From Rikenellaceae bacterium (GTDB lineage Bacteria > Bacteroidota > Bacteroidia > Bacteroidales > UBA932), in the NCBI GenBank assembly GCA_900767405.1, contig CAAFZB010000061.1, positions 1 to 24,389 on the forward strand: a stretch of DNA of 24,389 nucleotides, given 5' to 3'. The position numbers and the translations under genes are program-made. This document shows positions 1 to 7,660 of the stretch, in pieces; within the stretch, counting starts at the first letter, position 1, and every line of letters begins with the position of its first letter. The notes beneath the pieces are model-generated. The model was not told the DNA's origin. It saw only the letters and a list, made by a program, of their open reading frames with translations, and made no database searches.

Positions 1-208
1 GAAATACTGCCGCTTCAAGAAAGCAGGCATCAAATACGTAGATTACAAGGATGCCGAATTCCTTAAGAAATTCCTCAACGAGCAGGGTAAGATTCTTCCC
101 CGCCGCATCACAGGAACTTCCCTCAAATTCCAGCGCAAGGTTGCCCAGGCTATCAAGCGTGCACGCTCCCTCGCTCTGCTTCCTTATGTTACTGACCTCC
201 TTAAATAA
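1..208 (+). CDS. rpsR: 30S ribosomal protein S18, C-terminal part (5' truncated by window edge)
   Basis: This is the last 68 codons of ribosomal protein S18, read in the frame that starts at base 2 and ends with TAA at 206-208. S18 binds 16S rRNA in the platform of the 30S subunit next to S6. The visible protein begins KYCRFKKAG, contains the conserved DYKD segment, the RRITG turn and the KFQRKVAQAIKRARSLALLPY helix region that identify the family. The start lies outside the window. It is followed after 9 nt by rplI, the usual rpsF-rpsR-rplI arrangement, so rpsF is expected just upstream of the window. Identification is by recognised sequence; nothing odd is visible. Confidence 0.95.
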   Translation, partial: KYCRFKKAGIKYVDYKDAEFLKKFLNEQGKILPRRITGTSLKFQRKVAQAIKRARSLALLPYVTDLLK

Positions 209-217
209 TTGAGAGAT

Positions 218-658
218 ATGAAAATCATACTTAAGAAAGAAGTTGCAAACCTGGGTGACCAGGGCGATATCGTAGAAGTAAAGACAGGTTACGCTCTCAA
301 TTATCTCGTTCCCCAGGGAATAGCTACGGTTGCCACTCCTTCTGCCATCAAGCAGCACGAGGAGACACTCCGTCAGAGAGCTCACAAAGAGGCTAAGATC
401 GTTGCCGATGCACAGGCTCAGGCAACTAAGATCGAGGCAGTTGAAGTTAAGATCGCAGCCAAGGTCGGCGAAAGCGGAAAGCTTTACGGAGCAGTTACCG
501 CAGCTCAGGTTGCAGATGTTCTCAACGAGAATGGTGCACAGGTAGACAAGAAGAACGTCACTGTTCCCGAGATCAAGGAACCCGGCGAGTACGAGGCCAA
601 GGTTAAGTGCTACAAGGGCGTATTCGCAACCGTAAAGGTTGTTGTTGCCGCCGAGTAA
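218..658 (+). CDS. rplI: 50S ribosomal protein L9
   Basis: A 146-residue L9, the two-domain protein that binds 23S rRNA at the base of the L1 stalk. It begins MKIILKKEVANLGDQGDIVEVK and has the N-domain signature GYALNYLVPQG at about 27-37, the long connecting helix rich in Lys, Glu and Ala (about 45-75), and the C-terminal domain (GESGKLYGAVT at about 86-96). The length matches the family. The ATG at 218 is chosen because L9 proteins begin with MKIIL or similar; an in-frame TTG at 209 would add only three residues and overlap the spacing after rpsR. It is co-transcribed with rpsR and probably ends at the hairpin at 803-841. Confidence 0.96.
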   Translation: MKIILKKEVANLGDQGDIVEVKTGYALNYLVPQGIATVATPSAIKQHEETLRQRAHKEAKIVADAQAQATKIEAVEVKIAAKVGESGKLYGAVTAAQVADVLNENGAQVDKKNVTVPEIKEPGEYEAKVKCYKGVFATVKVVVAAE

Positions 659-684
659 CCGGCTGGTCATTCCGCTCTAACCCT

Positions 685-790
685 GTCATTCCGGGCCCGA
701 CCCGGAATCCCCAAGACTTAATTGTCATCCCGGGCCCGACCCGGAATCCCCAAGACTTAATTGTCATTCCGGGCTCGACCCGGAATCCCT
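685..790. repeat. Tandem 39-bp intergenic repeat built on a 21-nt hairpin
   Basis: Three head-to-tail copies start at 685, 724 and 763, with a period of exactly 39 bp; the third is cut off after the hairpin. Each contains GTC, an 8-nt arm, a 5-nt loop, the opposite arm and a CCC. The arms are ATTCCGGG and CCCGGAAT in copies 1 (688-708) and 3 (766-786). Copy 2 (727-747) has one arm change that makes a single mismatch. A fragment GTCATTCCG also occurs at 666-674. The stretch between hairpins (AAGACTTAATT) is identical in copies 1 and 2, so these are not CRISPR spacers. Related hairpins recur at 24324-24378. All lie between genes. Confidence 0.85.
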
Positions 791-802
791 ATGAATCAAA
801 AT

Positions 803-841
803 AAAAAAGTCGGCTGAAATTCACTTCAGCCGATTTTTTTG
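803..841. terminator. Bidirectional intrinsic terminator between rplI and the convergent lipoprotein gene
   Basis: A run of six A (803-808) precedes the stem TCGGCTGAA (810-818), a loop of about 6 nt, the opposite arm TTCAGCCGA (825-833) and seven T (834-840). Read in either direction it gives a GC-containing stem followed by a U-run. It lies between the end of rplI plus its repeats and the stop codon of the minus-strand gene at 856, so it fits as a shared terminator. Confidence 0.9.
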
Positions 842-855
842 TCGCAGTTTGGAAC

Positions 856-2223
856 TTATTCTCCAAGAGCCTTCTCTATGGCGCTTTCGGCATCGCCGCC
901 GGAGGGCCGGGGAGCCTTCATATCGGATATCCTGCCGCCTTTGCCAACTATGATAAATCTGGGAATAAACCTAAGGTTAATCTCCTCAAAGAACTTCTCG
1001 CCGTCTTTGGGGTCTATCCAGTACTGGGGCCATCCGGGCTGGTCCTTTTCGATCATCTCCAGCCAGGGGGCGCTGGTTTTGTCGGTGGATATGCTTATCA
1101 CCCGCACGTCATCGTTATCCCTGAACCGCTCGGCAAGTTTGGCCAGGTGAGGGATTTCTTTCTTGCAGGGACCGCACCAGGTAGCCCACAAGTCTATATA
1201 CAGGACCTTGTCGGTAAGAGATGAAAGCGGGATTCTGCTTCCGTCGGGGCAGGTCAGCTGAACGTCGGGAATCTCGGTTGCGCCGAGCGACTTCTTGAAA
1301 TTCTCGAAAGCCTTTCGGCCTTCCTGAGCTATTTTCCTGTTGTCACCAAGATAGTCGTCGATACAGTCGAACAGTTCATAATACCGCTCTTCGTTGGAGA
1401 TATCGAATTCTGTGCACAGACTGCTCACCAGACTCTCGGCAATCTTTTCCCTGGCCTTGCCCGACTTGAGTTTTCCTACGCCGCTCTTAAGAAAAGACAT
1501 TGATTTTGAAAAGTCATCGCCCTCAAACCTATAGATTTCGTTCCAGGCCCAGGATGGAACGTTTCCGCAGGCAACAGCCATCGGATCCTCTGGGTCCACC
1601 AGTGCCATAAGGCTGTCGCAGAGCGCTGAGCCGTAGAACTCCTTTCCCTCCTTTTCAAAACGCATCTGAGCGGCCACTCTCTCGATGAATATACGCTTCT
1701 GAGCAGCTCTGCGCATAATGTCATCTCCTATCACGGAACCATAGCGCTCACGGAACAGGGAATCCTTGACATAAAGCGAATCCAATGTCGTCAAAGGAAT
1801 AAGATACTGGCCGAGATATTCATAAGTCTCATAGTATTCTCTGAGTATGCGGCTTTCTTCACCGGTAGGGCCGGTATATTCCACGTCACACTTCCCGTCA
1901 TCCCGGACAGTCAGGGTAACGTGTACGGAATCACCCTCCCTGAGGCGCAGGCCGTAAGGTTCACTGTCCACCCCGATTACCATATCCAGGTACCCGTCCA
2001 AAGACTCGAATTCCCTGGAGAACCTGCCGTCTGCAGACTCAAGTTCTATGTATTCCCCATAGTCGTCACGAGGCAACGTGACAATGAGCAGGTCTTCAAA
2101 AGAGCCCCGGACTTCTCCGGTAACTACAGCCCGACCTCCTTTCCTGCCGTCCCCCGAGCAGGAAGCTATTGAAAGCATCCCTGCTGCAAAGGCAACGGCC
2201 AGCAATAGAATTCGTCCCTTCAT
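856..2223 (-). CDS. Thioredoxin-fold (TlpA/ResA-type) lipoprotein with DUF4369-like N-terminal region
   Basis: A 455-residue predicted lipoprotein. Residues 1-21 are a signal peptide ending in a lipobox (Ile-Ala-Ser before Cys22). Residues about 32-110 are a beta-rich region like DUF4369 (a GEVRG start, then a strand-rich stretch ending in LREGDSV), followed by a mostly helical region to about 310. Residues about 317-455 are a thioredoxin-like domain with the active site WCGPC (Cys350 and Cys353) and the cis-proline at Pro421 in the segment FIPRF. Such proteins are membrane-anchored thiol-disulfide oxidoreductases of the periplasm in Bacteroidota; their natural substrates are mostly unknown. 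The gene is last in a minus-strand operon, 7 nt after pepD, and stops before the terminator at 803-841. Confidence 0.88.
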   Translation of the reverse strand: MKGRILLLAVAFAAGMLSIASCSGDGRKGGRAVVTGEVRGSFEDLLIVTLPRDDYGEYIELESADGRFSREFESLDGYLDMVIGVDSEPYGLRLREGDSVHVTLTVRDDGKCDVEYTGPTGEESRILREYYETYEYLGQYLIPLTTLDSLYVKDSLFRERYGSVIGDDIMRRAAQKRIFIERVAAQMRFEKEGKEFYGSALCDSLMALVDPEDPMAVACGNVPSWAWNEIYRFEGDDFSKSMSFLKSGVGKLKSGKAREKIAESLVSSLCTEFDISNEERYYELFDCIDDYLGDNRKIAQEGRKAFENFKKSLGATEIPDVQLTCPDGSRIPLSSLTDKVLYIDLWATWCGPCKKEIPHLAKLAERFRDNDDVRVISISTDKTSAPWLEMIEKDQPGWPQYWIDPKDGEKFFEEINLRFIPRFIIVGKGGRISDMKAPRPSGGDAESAIEKALGE

Positions 2224-2230
2224 AGTCCCT

Positions 2231-3682
2231 TTACTTCTCGGGGATGTTTACGAGAATCTCCTTGAGGAAATCCCAGCTCTTCTGCACCGAAGGAATGTAG
2301 CAGCGCTCGTCCGGAGAATGAGGATACTTGATTGTAGGTCCTATGGAGATCATCTCCCAATTGGGATAATTGGCGCCCATAATCGCGCATTCGAGCCCGC
2401 CGTGAGTAGCCATCACGTTCATCGGCTTGCCGAACTTCCTGGTATGGATTCCATTCAGCAGGCCTATCAGTTCGCTTTCGGGATTGGGTTTCCATCCCGA
2501 GTAGCCGCCGCGGAAGTCTATCTTTGCACCGGCCATCTCGAAAATGAAACGGACCTTTTCGGCAAGTTCGGCCTTTGCCTCGTCAATGGCGCTCCTCATA
2601 AGGGAGTGAACCGTTATCTTGCCGTTTTCGGTACGCACAATTGCCATATTGATTGACGTCTCGGTAAGCCCCTTCATACTCTGGCTCATACGGATGACGT
2701 TCGAAGGGCAGGCCAGCAGAGACTTGAGCACATTCAAAGCCACAGAGTGCTCAATGCAACGTGTAGCGGCACCCGTCTTTTCCAGAACGAACTCCATACC
2801 GGGATCGCTTTCCTTATATATATCTTTGGAATTGGCAAGACGGCCCCTGACCGCGGCAAGGATGCCTCTCTCCTTTCCCTTGGGAACGAGGAACTCGACC
2901 TCGGCCTCGAAAGGAATTGCATTGCGAAGACTGCCTCCGGTAAACTTGACAATCTCCACACCCTTCTTCTCCACTACAGAGACAAGGGCATTGGCGGCAA
3001 CCTTGTTGGCATTGGCCCTGTAAAGAGAAATGTCCATTCCAGAATGTCCTCCCTGCAAACCCTTGACCGTGAGCTTATAGGCAACCATATCCCTGACCCT
3101 TGCAGTCTTGTACTTGAAAACAGCTTCGGCATCGAGGCCGCCGGCACAACCGATGCAAAGTTCATCCTCATCCTCGGAGTCGAGGTTGAGAAGGATGTCC
3201 CCCTTGAGCACACCGGGCTTCAGAGACTTTGCGCCGGTCATTCCGGTTTCTTCGTCATAGGTGACCAGCACCTCGATGGGACCGTGCTGTACGTCCTTTG
3301 ACTCCGCCACAGACATTGCCAGGGCTACGCCAAGGCCATTGTCTGCTCCCAGGGTAGTACCGTTGGCGGTAACCCAGTCGCCTTCTATGAGGGTCTCGAT
3401 GGGGTCATTGAGAAAATCGTGAGCAGAAGAAGCAATCTTCTGAGGAACCATATCCATATGTCCCTGAAGGATTACAGTCTTGCGGTTTTCAAAGCCGGGG
3501 GTGGCGGGGATTCTCATAATGACGTTCCCGGTATCGTCGGCCTGGGTGTCGATTGAATGCTCTTTACCCCACTGCAGAAGAAAGGCACGTACCTTTTCTT
3601 CGTGCTTGGAAGGGCGGGGCTGTCTTGTAAGCAGATAGAAGTTGTTCCAGACAACAGTAGGTTTCAAGTCTTTGATTGTCAT
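2231..3682 (-). CDS. pepD: Aminoacyl-histidine dipeptidase (peptidase family M20C, PepD)
   Basis: A 483-residue cytosolic zinc dipeptidase that hydrolyses Xaa-His and related dipeptides. M20 metal-site motifs are visible: GHMDMV (His75, Asp77), the bridging Asp in GADNGLG (Asp114), the catalytic/metal Glu pair in YDEETG (Glu144, Glu145), the Asp in LNLDSED (about 172), and the C-terminal HSPDE histidine. The length matches E. coli PepD (485). The reading frame is open further upstream, but that would overlap the previous gene; the start at 3682 (MTIKDLKP) is the better one because it lies 4 nt after that gene's stop and matches the usual family start. The pairing with the POT transporter across the divergent promoter may be functional (peptide uptake and breakdown), which is inference. 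Confidence 0.94.
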   Translation of the reverse strand: MTIKDLKPTVVWNNFYLLTRQPRPSKHEEKVRAFLLQWGKEHSIDTQADDTGNVIMRIPATPGFENRKTVILQGHMDMVPQKIASSAHDFLNDPIETLIEGDWVTANGTTLGADNGLGVALAMSVAESKDVQHGPIEVLVTYDEETGMTGAKSLKPGVLKGDILLNLDSEDEDELCIGCAGGLDAEAVFKYKTARVRDMVAYKLTVKGLQGGHSGMDISLYRANANKVAANALVSVVEKKGVEIVKFTGGSLRNAIPFEAEVEFLVPKGKERGILAAVRGRLANSKDIYKESDPGMEFVLEKTGAATRCIEHSVALNVLKSLLACPSNVIRMSQSMKGLTETSINMAIVRTENGKITVHSLMRSAIDEAKAELAEKVRFIFEMAGAKIDFRGGYSGWKPNPESELIGLLNGIHTRKFGKPMNVMATHGGLECAIMGANYPNWEMISIGPTIKYPHSPDERCYIPSVQKSWDFLKEILVNIPEK

Positions 3683-3686
3683 AATA

Positions 3687-4619
3687 TCAATAATTAAGTG
3701 ATTTCCATCGTTTATGGGTCCACAGATAGTTCCATGGCTGCCTGCGGATATCCTCTTCAAGCATAGTGTAATACTTCTGAGTCAATTCGCCTATGTCTTC
3801 CCTGGATGCGTCATCGCAGAATGGAAGGTATTCTATAGTGTATCCTCCCTTCGGACGGCACGCGAACCTGAGGTACAGCACAGGCAGGCAGAGTTTCCTT
3901 GCCATAGCCAGTCCCCCGGTCATACTCAAGGTCCGGGCATTGAGGAAATCGACCTCGACATTGTGCCCTTCCCCGTAAGGATACTGGTCTGTAATGAAGT
4001 GGTAGACATAGGCATCGTCTTTATGCCTGTAGACAAAGCGCAGGATGTCGGCACTTTCTACCTGTGCGTCATATTCTTCGGGACGAAGCAGTCCCGAGAG
4101 CCTGTTCCGGTACATGAAATCGTTCCAGAACTCATTGTGCAGGCGTTTGTACGAAACCGCGATATGTGATTCCCTGGCCGAGATGGGTGTTCCGTCACCG
4201 ACATAGGTCATAAAGCCGGAAATAAGTTCGAAATTCCCCGTATGGGACATCAGCACTATGACGCTTTTCCCGCTGTCGGTATATCCGTTCAGATATTCCT
4301 GTCCTTTAAGGTCGCACACACGTGCACGGGAGAGGCGTCTCATATTCCCCCGGCAGGACCCGAACCATATCGCCTCGCAATAGATCGTGCCAAGATAGCG
4401 GTAGAACTTTTTCAGAATGGAGTCTATCTCTTCGGATGATTTGTCGGGAAAAGCGTTGCGCAGATTCTTAAGTGCGACGTCGCGGCGGTATTTCACCAGA
4501 TGGAGCATCACGAAGCCCGCCAGCGAGCCCAAAAACCGGTGTACTTGCAGCGGCAGAAAAGAAAGCGCCCTCAGCAAACCCGAGAGCAATCTGTATTTAA
4601 CTTTTTTCCCCTTGTCCAT
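3687..4619 (-). CDS. Lipid A biosynthesis (LpxL/HtrB-type) lysophospholipid acyltransferase
   Basis: A 310-residue member of the LpxL/HtrB acyltransferase family, which uses acyl-ACP to add a secondary acyl chain to lipid A on the inner face of the inner membrane. The family's H(x4)E motif is HTGNFE (His126, Glu131). A hydrophobic N-terminal segment (about 18-42) would anchor it. The segment YRRDVALKNLRNAFPDKS at about 44-61 and the QYPYGEGH and FLNARTLSMTGG stretches are typical of the family. It is the first gene of the minus-strand operon, with pepD 4 nt downstream. Bacteroidota usually make penta-acylated lipid A with one such enzyme, so it could be that organism's LpxL equivalent, but it might instead acylate another aminolipid. 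Confidence 0.87.
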   Translation of the reverse strand: MDKGKKVKYRLLSGLLRALSFLPLQVHRFLGSLAGFVMLHLVKYRRDVALKNLRNAFPDKSSEEIDSILKKFYRYLGTIYCEAIWFGSCRGNMRRLSRARVCDLKGQEYLNGYTDSGKSVIVLMSHTGNFELISGFMTYVGDGTPISARESHIAVSYKRLHNEFWNDFMYRNRLSGLLRPEEYDAQVESADILRFVYRHKDDAYVYHFITDQYPYGEGHNVEVDFLNARTLSMTGGLAMARKLCLPVLYLRFACRPKGGYTIEYLPFCDDASREDIGELTQKYYTMLEEDIRRQPWNYLWTHKRWKSLNY

Positions 4620-4626
4620 ACGTTAA

Positions 4627-4634
4627 CAAATATA
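4627..4634 (-). promoter_or_regulatory. Bacteroidota -7 element (TATATTTG) for the acyltransferase-pepD operon
   Basis: On the minus strand the sequence reads TATATTTG, a full match to the sigma-A -7 consensus TAnnTTTG. Only 7 nt separate it from the ATG at 4619, so transcription would begin almost at the start codon. I see no clear -33 TTTG at the expected distance. Confidence 0.6.
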
Positions 4635-4647
4635 ATCATTTTTTTAT

Positions 4648-4655
4648 TATCTTTG
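4648..4655 (+). promoter_or_regulatory. Bacteroidota -7 element (TATCTTTG) for the POT transporter operon
   Basis: The plus strand reads TATCTTTG, matching TAnnTTTG, 31 nt before the ATG at 4687. The expected -33 TTTG is not clear. It is divergent from the minus-strand element at 4627-4634, and the two lie in the same AT-rich 67-bp gap. Confidence 0.6.
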
Positions 4656-4686
4656 TGATTACGCAATTTATCAAAATTCATAAAAT

Positions 4687-6384
4687 ATGTTCAAAGGACA
4701 GCCTAAAGCTTTGTATGCACTCGCTCTTGCAAATACCGGAGAGCGGTTCGGCTACTACACTATGCTTGCCATCTTTATGTTGTTCCTGCAGGCCAAGTTC
4801 GGCTGGGCGGGCGCTCTGGCAAGTACAATCTACTCAATTTTCCTGGCAGCGGTTTATTTCTTCCCGGTATTGGGTGGTATTCTCGCAGACAAAATAGGTT
4901 ACGGCAAATGCGTAGTGACCGGTATCTGCGTAATGTTTCTGGGTTATCTCGCTCTGTCTATCCCCACGGCGGCAAACGGGCTCGGCATCACGCTTATGCT
5001 CTCTGCTCTCCTGCTTGTAGCCCTGGGTACCGGCCTTTTCAAAGGTAACCTCCAGGTTATCGTTGGAAACCTTTACGACGACCCCAAGTACTCCGACAAG
5101 CGCGACTCGGCATTCAGCCTTTTCTATATGGCCATCAACATTGGAGCAATGTTCGCTCCATCTGCCGCCACCGCCATCACCAACAGGTTCCTCGCCAAGG
5201 CAGGCCTCATCTACAAGGCCGACATTCCCGCTCTCGCACACCAGTTCATGAACCGCGAGATCTCTGCCGAGAACGTTACCAAGTTATATGACCTTCAGGC
5301 AATGATGCCGGATGAAGCGGTGCGCAATATGCTCCCCGGACAATTCGGGCAGTACTATATCGACCATCTTTCATCGGCATACAATATGGGATTTGCAGTT
5401 GCCTGCATCTCGCTCGTGCTTTCAATCGCAATATATTTCGCTACAAGGAAGTGGTTCAAGCACGCAGACGTGAATGCAAAGCAGGCTGCCACCAGCGGAA
5501 AGGGTGCAGAGAAAGAGCTTACCCCCAAGCAGACGAAGGACAGAGTCGTTGCCCTGTGCCTGGTATTCGCAGTAGTTATATTCTTCTGGATGGCATTCCA
5601 CCAGAACGGACAGTCACTCACCTGGTTCGCACGTGACTACACACAGAGCGCAGTATCGGGAGCCACCAAGTTCGGCTTCAACATCTGGATTCTCGCACTT
5701 GTGGCAGTGAGCGTATATACCCTTTTCGGAATTTTCCAGTCACACAGCGCCAAGTCAAAGCTCGGCTGCGGAATCGCTACGGCAGCTCTTTGGGGCGTGG
5801 CTTACTCCATCTATGCAGGAATGTCCGATCCCCTGACAATCCAGCCTCAGCTCTTCCAGCAGTTCAACCCCTTCTTCGTAGTTGCCCTCACTCCTGTTTC
5901 GATGGCAATCTTCAGTGCTCTTGCAGCAAGGAAATCCGAACGTCATCCTAATGGAATGGAGCCTTCGGCACCAAAGAAAATCGCTTTGGGTATGTTCGTA
6001 GCCGCTCTCGGATATCTCATTATGGTATTCGCTTCACTTGGTCAGCAGTCTCCCGCACAGCTTGGCGGAACCGTATCTCCCGACCCTGTGATTCCCGAGT
6101 ACCTCATAGGCACATACCTTGTGCTCACGTTTGCAGAACTTCTGCTCAGCCCTATGGGAATCTCATTCGTTTCAAAGGTAGCTCCTCCCAAGTACAAGGG
6201 ACTTATGATGGGCCTCTGGTTCGCCGCTACCGCAATAGGAAACTACCTGAGTTCCATCCCCGGACTTCTGTGGAACAAAGTTCCCCTCTGGGCCAACTGG
6301 AGCATTCTTATGATACTCTGCATCGCAGCGTCCATCATTATGGTCGCTATGCTGCGCAAGATAGAGGCCGCTACCGCCGAATAA
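4687..6384 (+). CDS. Proton-dependent oligopeptide transporter (POT/PTR2 family)
   Basis: A 565-residue polytopic inner membrane protein of the POT branch of the major facilitator superfamily, which imports di- and tripeptides with protons. Helix 1 carries the family signature as NTGERFGYY (residues 16-24), and the second family signature is the FSLFYMAINIGAMFAP segment (about 145-160). About a dozen or more hydrophobic segments can be seen. In the usual E-x-x-E-R proton-coupling motif the first Glu is Asn16, while Glu19 and Arg20 are kept. I believe this is common in Bacteroidales homologs, but cannot check. It is the first gene of the long plus-strand run, and its TAA overlaps the ATG of the next gene by one base. 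PepD across the promoter is a plausible partner. Confidence 0.92.
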   Translation: MFKGQPKALYALALANTGERFGYYTMLAIFMLFLQAKFGWAGALASTIYSIFLAAVYFFPVLGGILADKIGYGKCVVTGICVMFLGYLALSIPTAANGLGITLMLSALLLVALGTGLFKGNLQVIVGNLYDDPKYSDKRDSAFSLFYMAINIGAMFAPSAATAITNRFLAKAGLIYKADIPALAHQFMNREISAENVTKLYDLQAMMPDEAVRNMLPGQFGQYYIDHLSSAYNMGFAVACISLVLSIAIYFATRKWFKHADVNAKQAATSGKGAEKELTPKQTKDRVVALCLVFAVVIFFWMAFHQNGQSLTWFARDYTQSAVSGATKFGFNIWILALVAVSVYTLFGIFQSHSAKSKLGCGIATAALWGVAYSIYAGMSDPLTIQPQLFQQFNPFFVVALTPVSMAIFSALAARKSERHPNGMEPSAPKKIALGMFVAALGYLIMVFASLGQQSPAQLGGTVSPDPVIPEYLIGTYLVLTFAELLLSPMGISFVSKVAPPKYKGLMMGLWFAATAIGNYLSSIPGLLWNKVPLWANWSILMILCIAASIIMVAMLRKIEAATAE

Positions 6385-7073
6385 TGGAGGAGCTGCTTAG
6401 AAAGCAACTTATGGACTGGGCCGCAGAATACAACGACCCGGTCCATTTTGCAGAAGATCCCATAGCCTTCCCCACGGAATTCGTGCGCAGGGGCGCGTCC
6501 CTAATGGACATTGAAATAGCGGCCGTCTTTGCGGCTCACTTCGCCTGGGGGCGCAGGGCAATGATTGTGCGGGACCTGGAACGGTTCTTTGATTTTCTTG
6601 AATGGAAGCCCGCAGACTATGTGATGAGCGGTGACTACCGGAACGACGAGGCAAGCTGTCACAGGACCATAAAGTGGAGCGAAACAGCTCTCATTTGCAG
6701 GAACCTGAAAGAATTCTACAGCGCAGAAGACAGTCTCGAGTCTCTCGGATGCGGCCAGATCCGCACCCGGATATTCCAGAGGAAGGAAGACCCCAAGGCG
6801 GCGGACAAGAAAATCAATCTCCTGCGCCGCTGGATGGTGAGAAGGGACGGGAAGGTAGACCTGGGACTGTGGAAGAATTCTTCTCCTTCGGAACTGGTAA
6901 TTCCACTGGACACCCACGTCCACGCCCAGGCGTTGTTGCTTGGTCTCACTTCCCGCAATGCAAAGGACCTTGCCACCGCAATGGAGATTACCGGCGCGTT
7001 CAGGGAAATATTCCCCGACGATCCCTGTCTGGGAGATTTCGCCCTGTTCGGGTACGGAGTCAACAACCAATAG
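6384..7073 (+). CDS. TIGR02757 (DUF2400) family protein
   Basis: A 229-residue cytosolic protein of the TIGR02757/DUF2400 family, of unproven function. Recognisable parts are the N-terminal LMDWAAEYN and DPIAFPTEFV stretch, the HFAWGRR segment (about 52-58), the DTHVHAQALLLGL segment (about 180-192) and the C-terminal PDDPCLGDFALFGYG, all typical of the family. Overall the helical composition recalls HhH-GPD-like folds, but I see no catalytic motif and make no functional claim. The start at 6384 is chosen because it gives the family-like MEELLRKQLMDW beginning and a one-base stop/start overlap (TAATG) with the transporter, implying translational coupling. The open frame reaches back to 6270, but only inside the transporter gene. 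Confidence 0.88.
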   Translation: MEELLRKQLMDWAAEYNDPVHFAEDPIAFPTEFVRRGASLMDIEIAAVFAAHFAWGRRAMIVRDLERFFDFLEWKPADYVMSGDYRNDEASCHRTIKWSETALICRNLKEFYSAEDSLESLGCGQIRTRIFQRKEDPKAADKKINLLRRWMVRRDGKVDLGLWKNSSPSELVIPLDTHVHAQALLLGLTSRNAKDLATAMEITGAFREIFPDDPCLGDFALFGYGVNNQ

Positions 7074-7081
7074 GAACAAGT

Positions 7082-7660
7082 ATGCCTAATCTGTACATAA
7101 TATCCGGTTGCAACGGTTCCGGAAAAACGACGGCCTCCTATTCCCTGCTGCCGCAGATGCTGGGATGCCACGAGTTTGTGAATTCGGACGAGTTCGCAAA
7201 GAGCATCTCCCCTTTCGACCCCAGTTCGGCCGCAGTGGGAGCCAGCCGGTTTATGCTGCAGAAGATTGGATATATGCTGGGCAACCGTTCTAATTTTGGA
7301 ATCGAGACCACTCTGGCAACCCGCTCGCTTACCGGGATAATCCAGCAGGCCAGGGAGTTGGGATACAGCATCACGATAATCTACCTGTGGCTGGAATCTC
7401 CCGACCTTGCAATAAAGAGGATCCGCAGCAGGGTTCAGTCGGGAGGCCACAACATATCAGACGAGACAGTCCTTCGCCGCTATTCCACCGGGCTTCAATA
7501 CTTTTTCGACACATATATGCACCTGGCCGACAGATGGGTGCTGGCCGACAACACACAGACCCCCTTCTCGGTAGTGGCGGAAGGGTCTAAGGATATGGAG
7601 ATTATCCGCAACAAACCTAAATACGAACACATTCTAAGCCTTTTGAATGATAAAGAATAA
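7082..7660 (+). CDS. Zeta-toxin-like P-loop kinase (COG4185-type predicted ATPase)
   Basis: A 192-residue P-loop protein. The Walker A motif is GCNGSGKTT (residues 9-17, Lys15). It is followed by the NSDEFAKSISPF segment (Asp36), FGIETTL (Glu75), and an arginine-rich lid RIRSRVQSGGHNISDETVLRRY region (about 113-134). This layout is that of zeta toxin / UNAG kinase relatives, and the GGH-x-I segment is typical of the stand-alone COG4185 group. True zeta toxins phosphorylate UDP-N-acetylglucosamine; whether this one does is unknown. No epsilon-like antitoxin gene lies next to it. It begins 8 nt after the TIGR02757 gene, and its last 14 nt overlap the start of tldD in another frame, suggesting coupled translation. 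Confidence 0.83.
   Translation: MPNLYIISGCNGSGKTTASYSLLPQMLGCHEFVNSDEFAKSISPFDPSSAAVGASRFMLQKIGYMLGNRSNFGIETTLATRSLTGIIQQARELGYSITIIYLWLESPDLAIKRIRSRVQSGGHNISDETVLRRYSTGLQYFFDTYMHLADRWVLADNTQTPFSVVAEGSKDMEIIRNKPKYEHILSLLNDKE

Noticed and set aside
685..790. CRISPR array
   Set aside because: The repeat unit is uniform over its whole 39 bp, with no variable spacers, and no cas gene is present.
607..804. Open frame of 65 codons across the repeats
   Set aside because: It is a translation of the 39-bp repeats (repeated VIPGPTRNP-like units) and overlaps rplI; such frames are a known artifact of this repeat type.
856..3301. Long plus-strand open frames opposite the minus-strand genes
   Set aside because: They are shadows of the thioredoxin lipoprotein and pepD genes, with no family features.
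3683..3760. Longer pepD start at 3760
   Set aside because: It would overlap the acyltransferase gene by over 70 nt and adds residues not typical of PepD.
6270..6383. Longer start for the TIGR02757 gene
   Set aside because: The added region lies inside the transporter gene in another frame; the ATG at 6384 matches the family start.
6674..7081. Longer start for the zeta-like kinase
   Set aside because: The upstream 136 codons are an out-of-frame reading of the TIGR02757 gene; the P-loop protein begins naturally at 7082.
7082..7660. Classic epsilon-zeta toxin-antitoxin pair
   Set aside because: There is no small helical antitoxin gene on either side; the neighbours are TIGR02757 and tldD.
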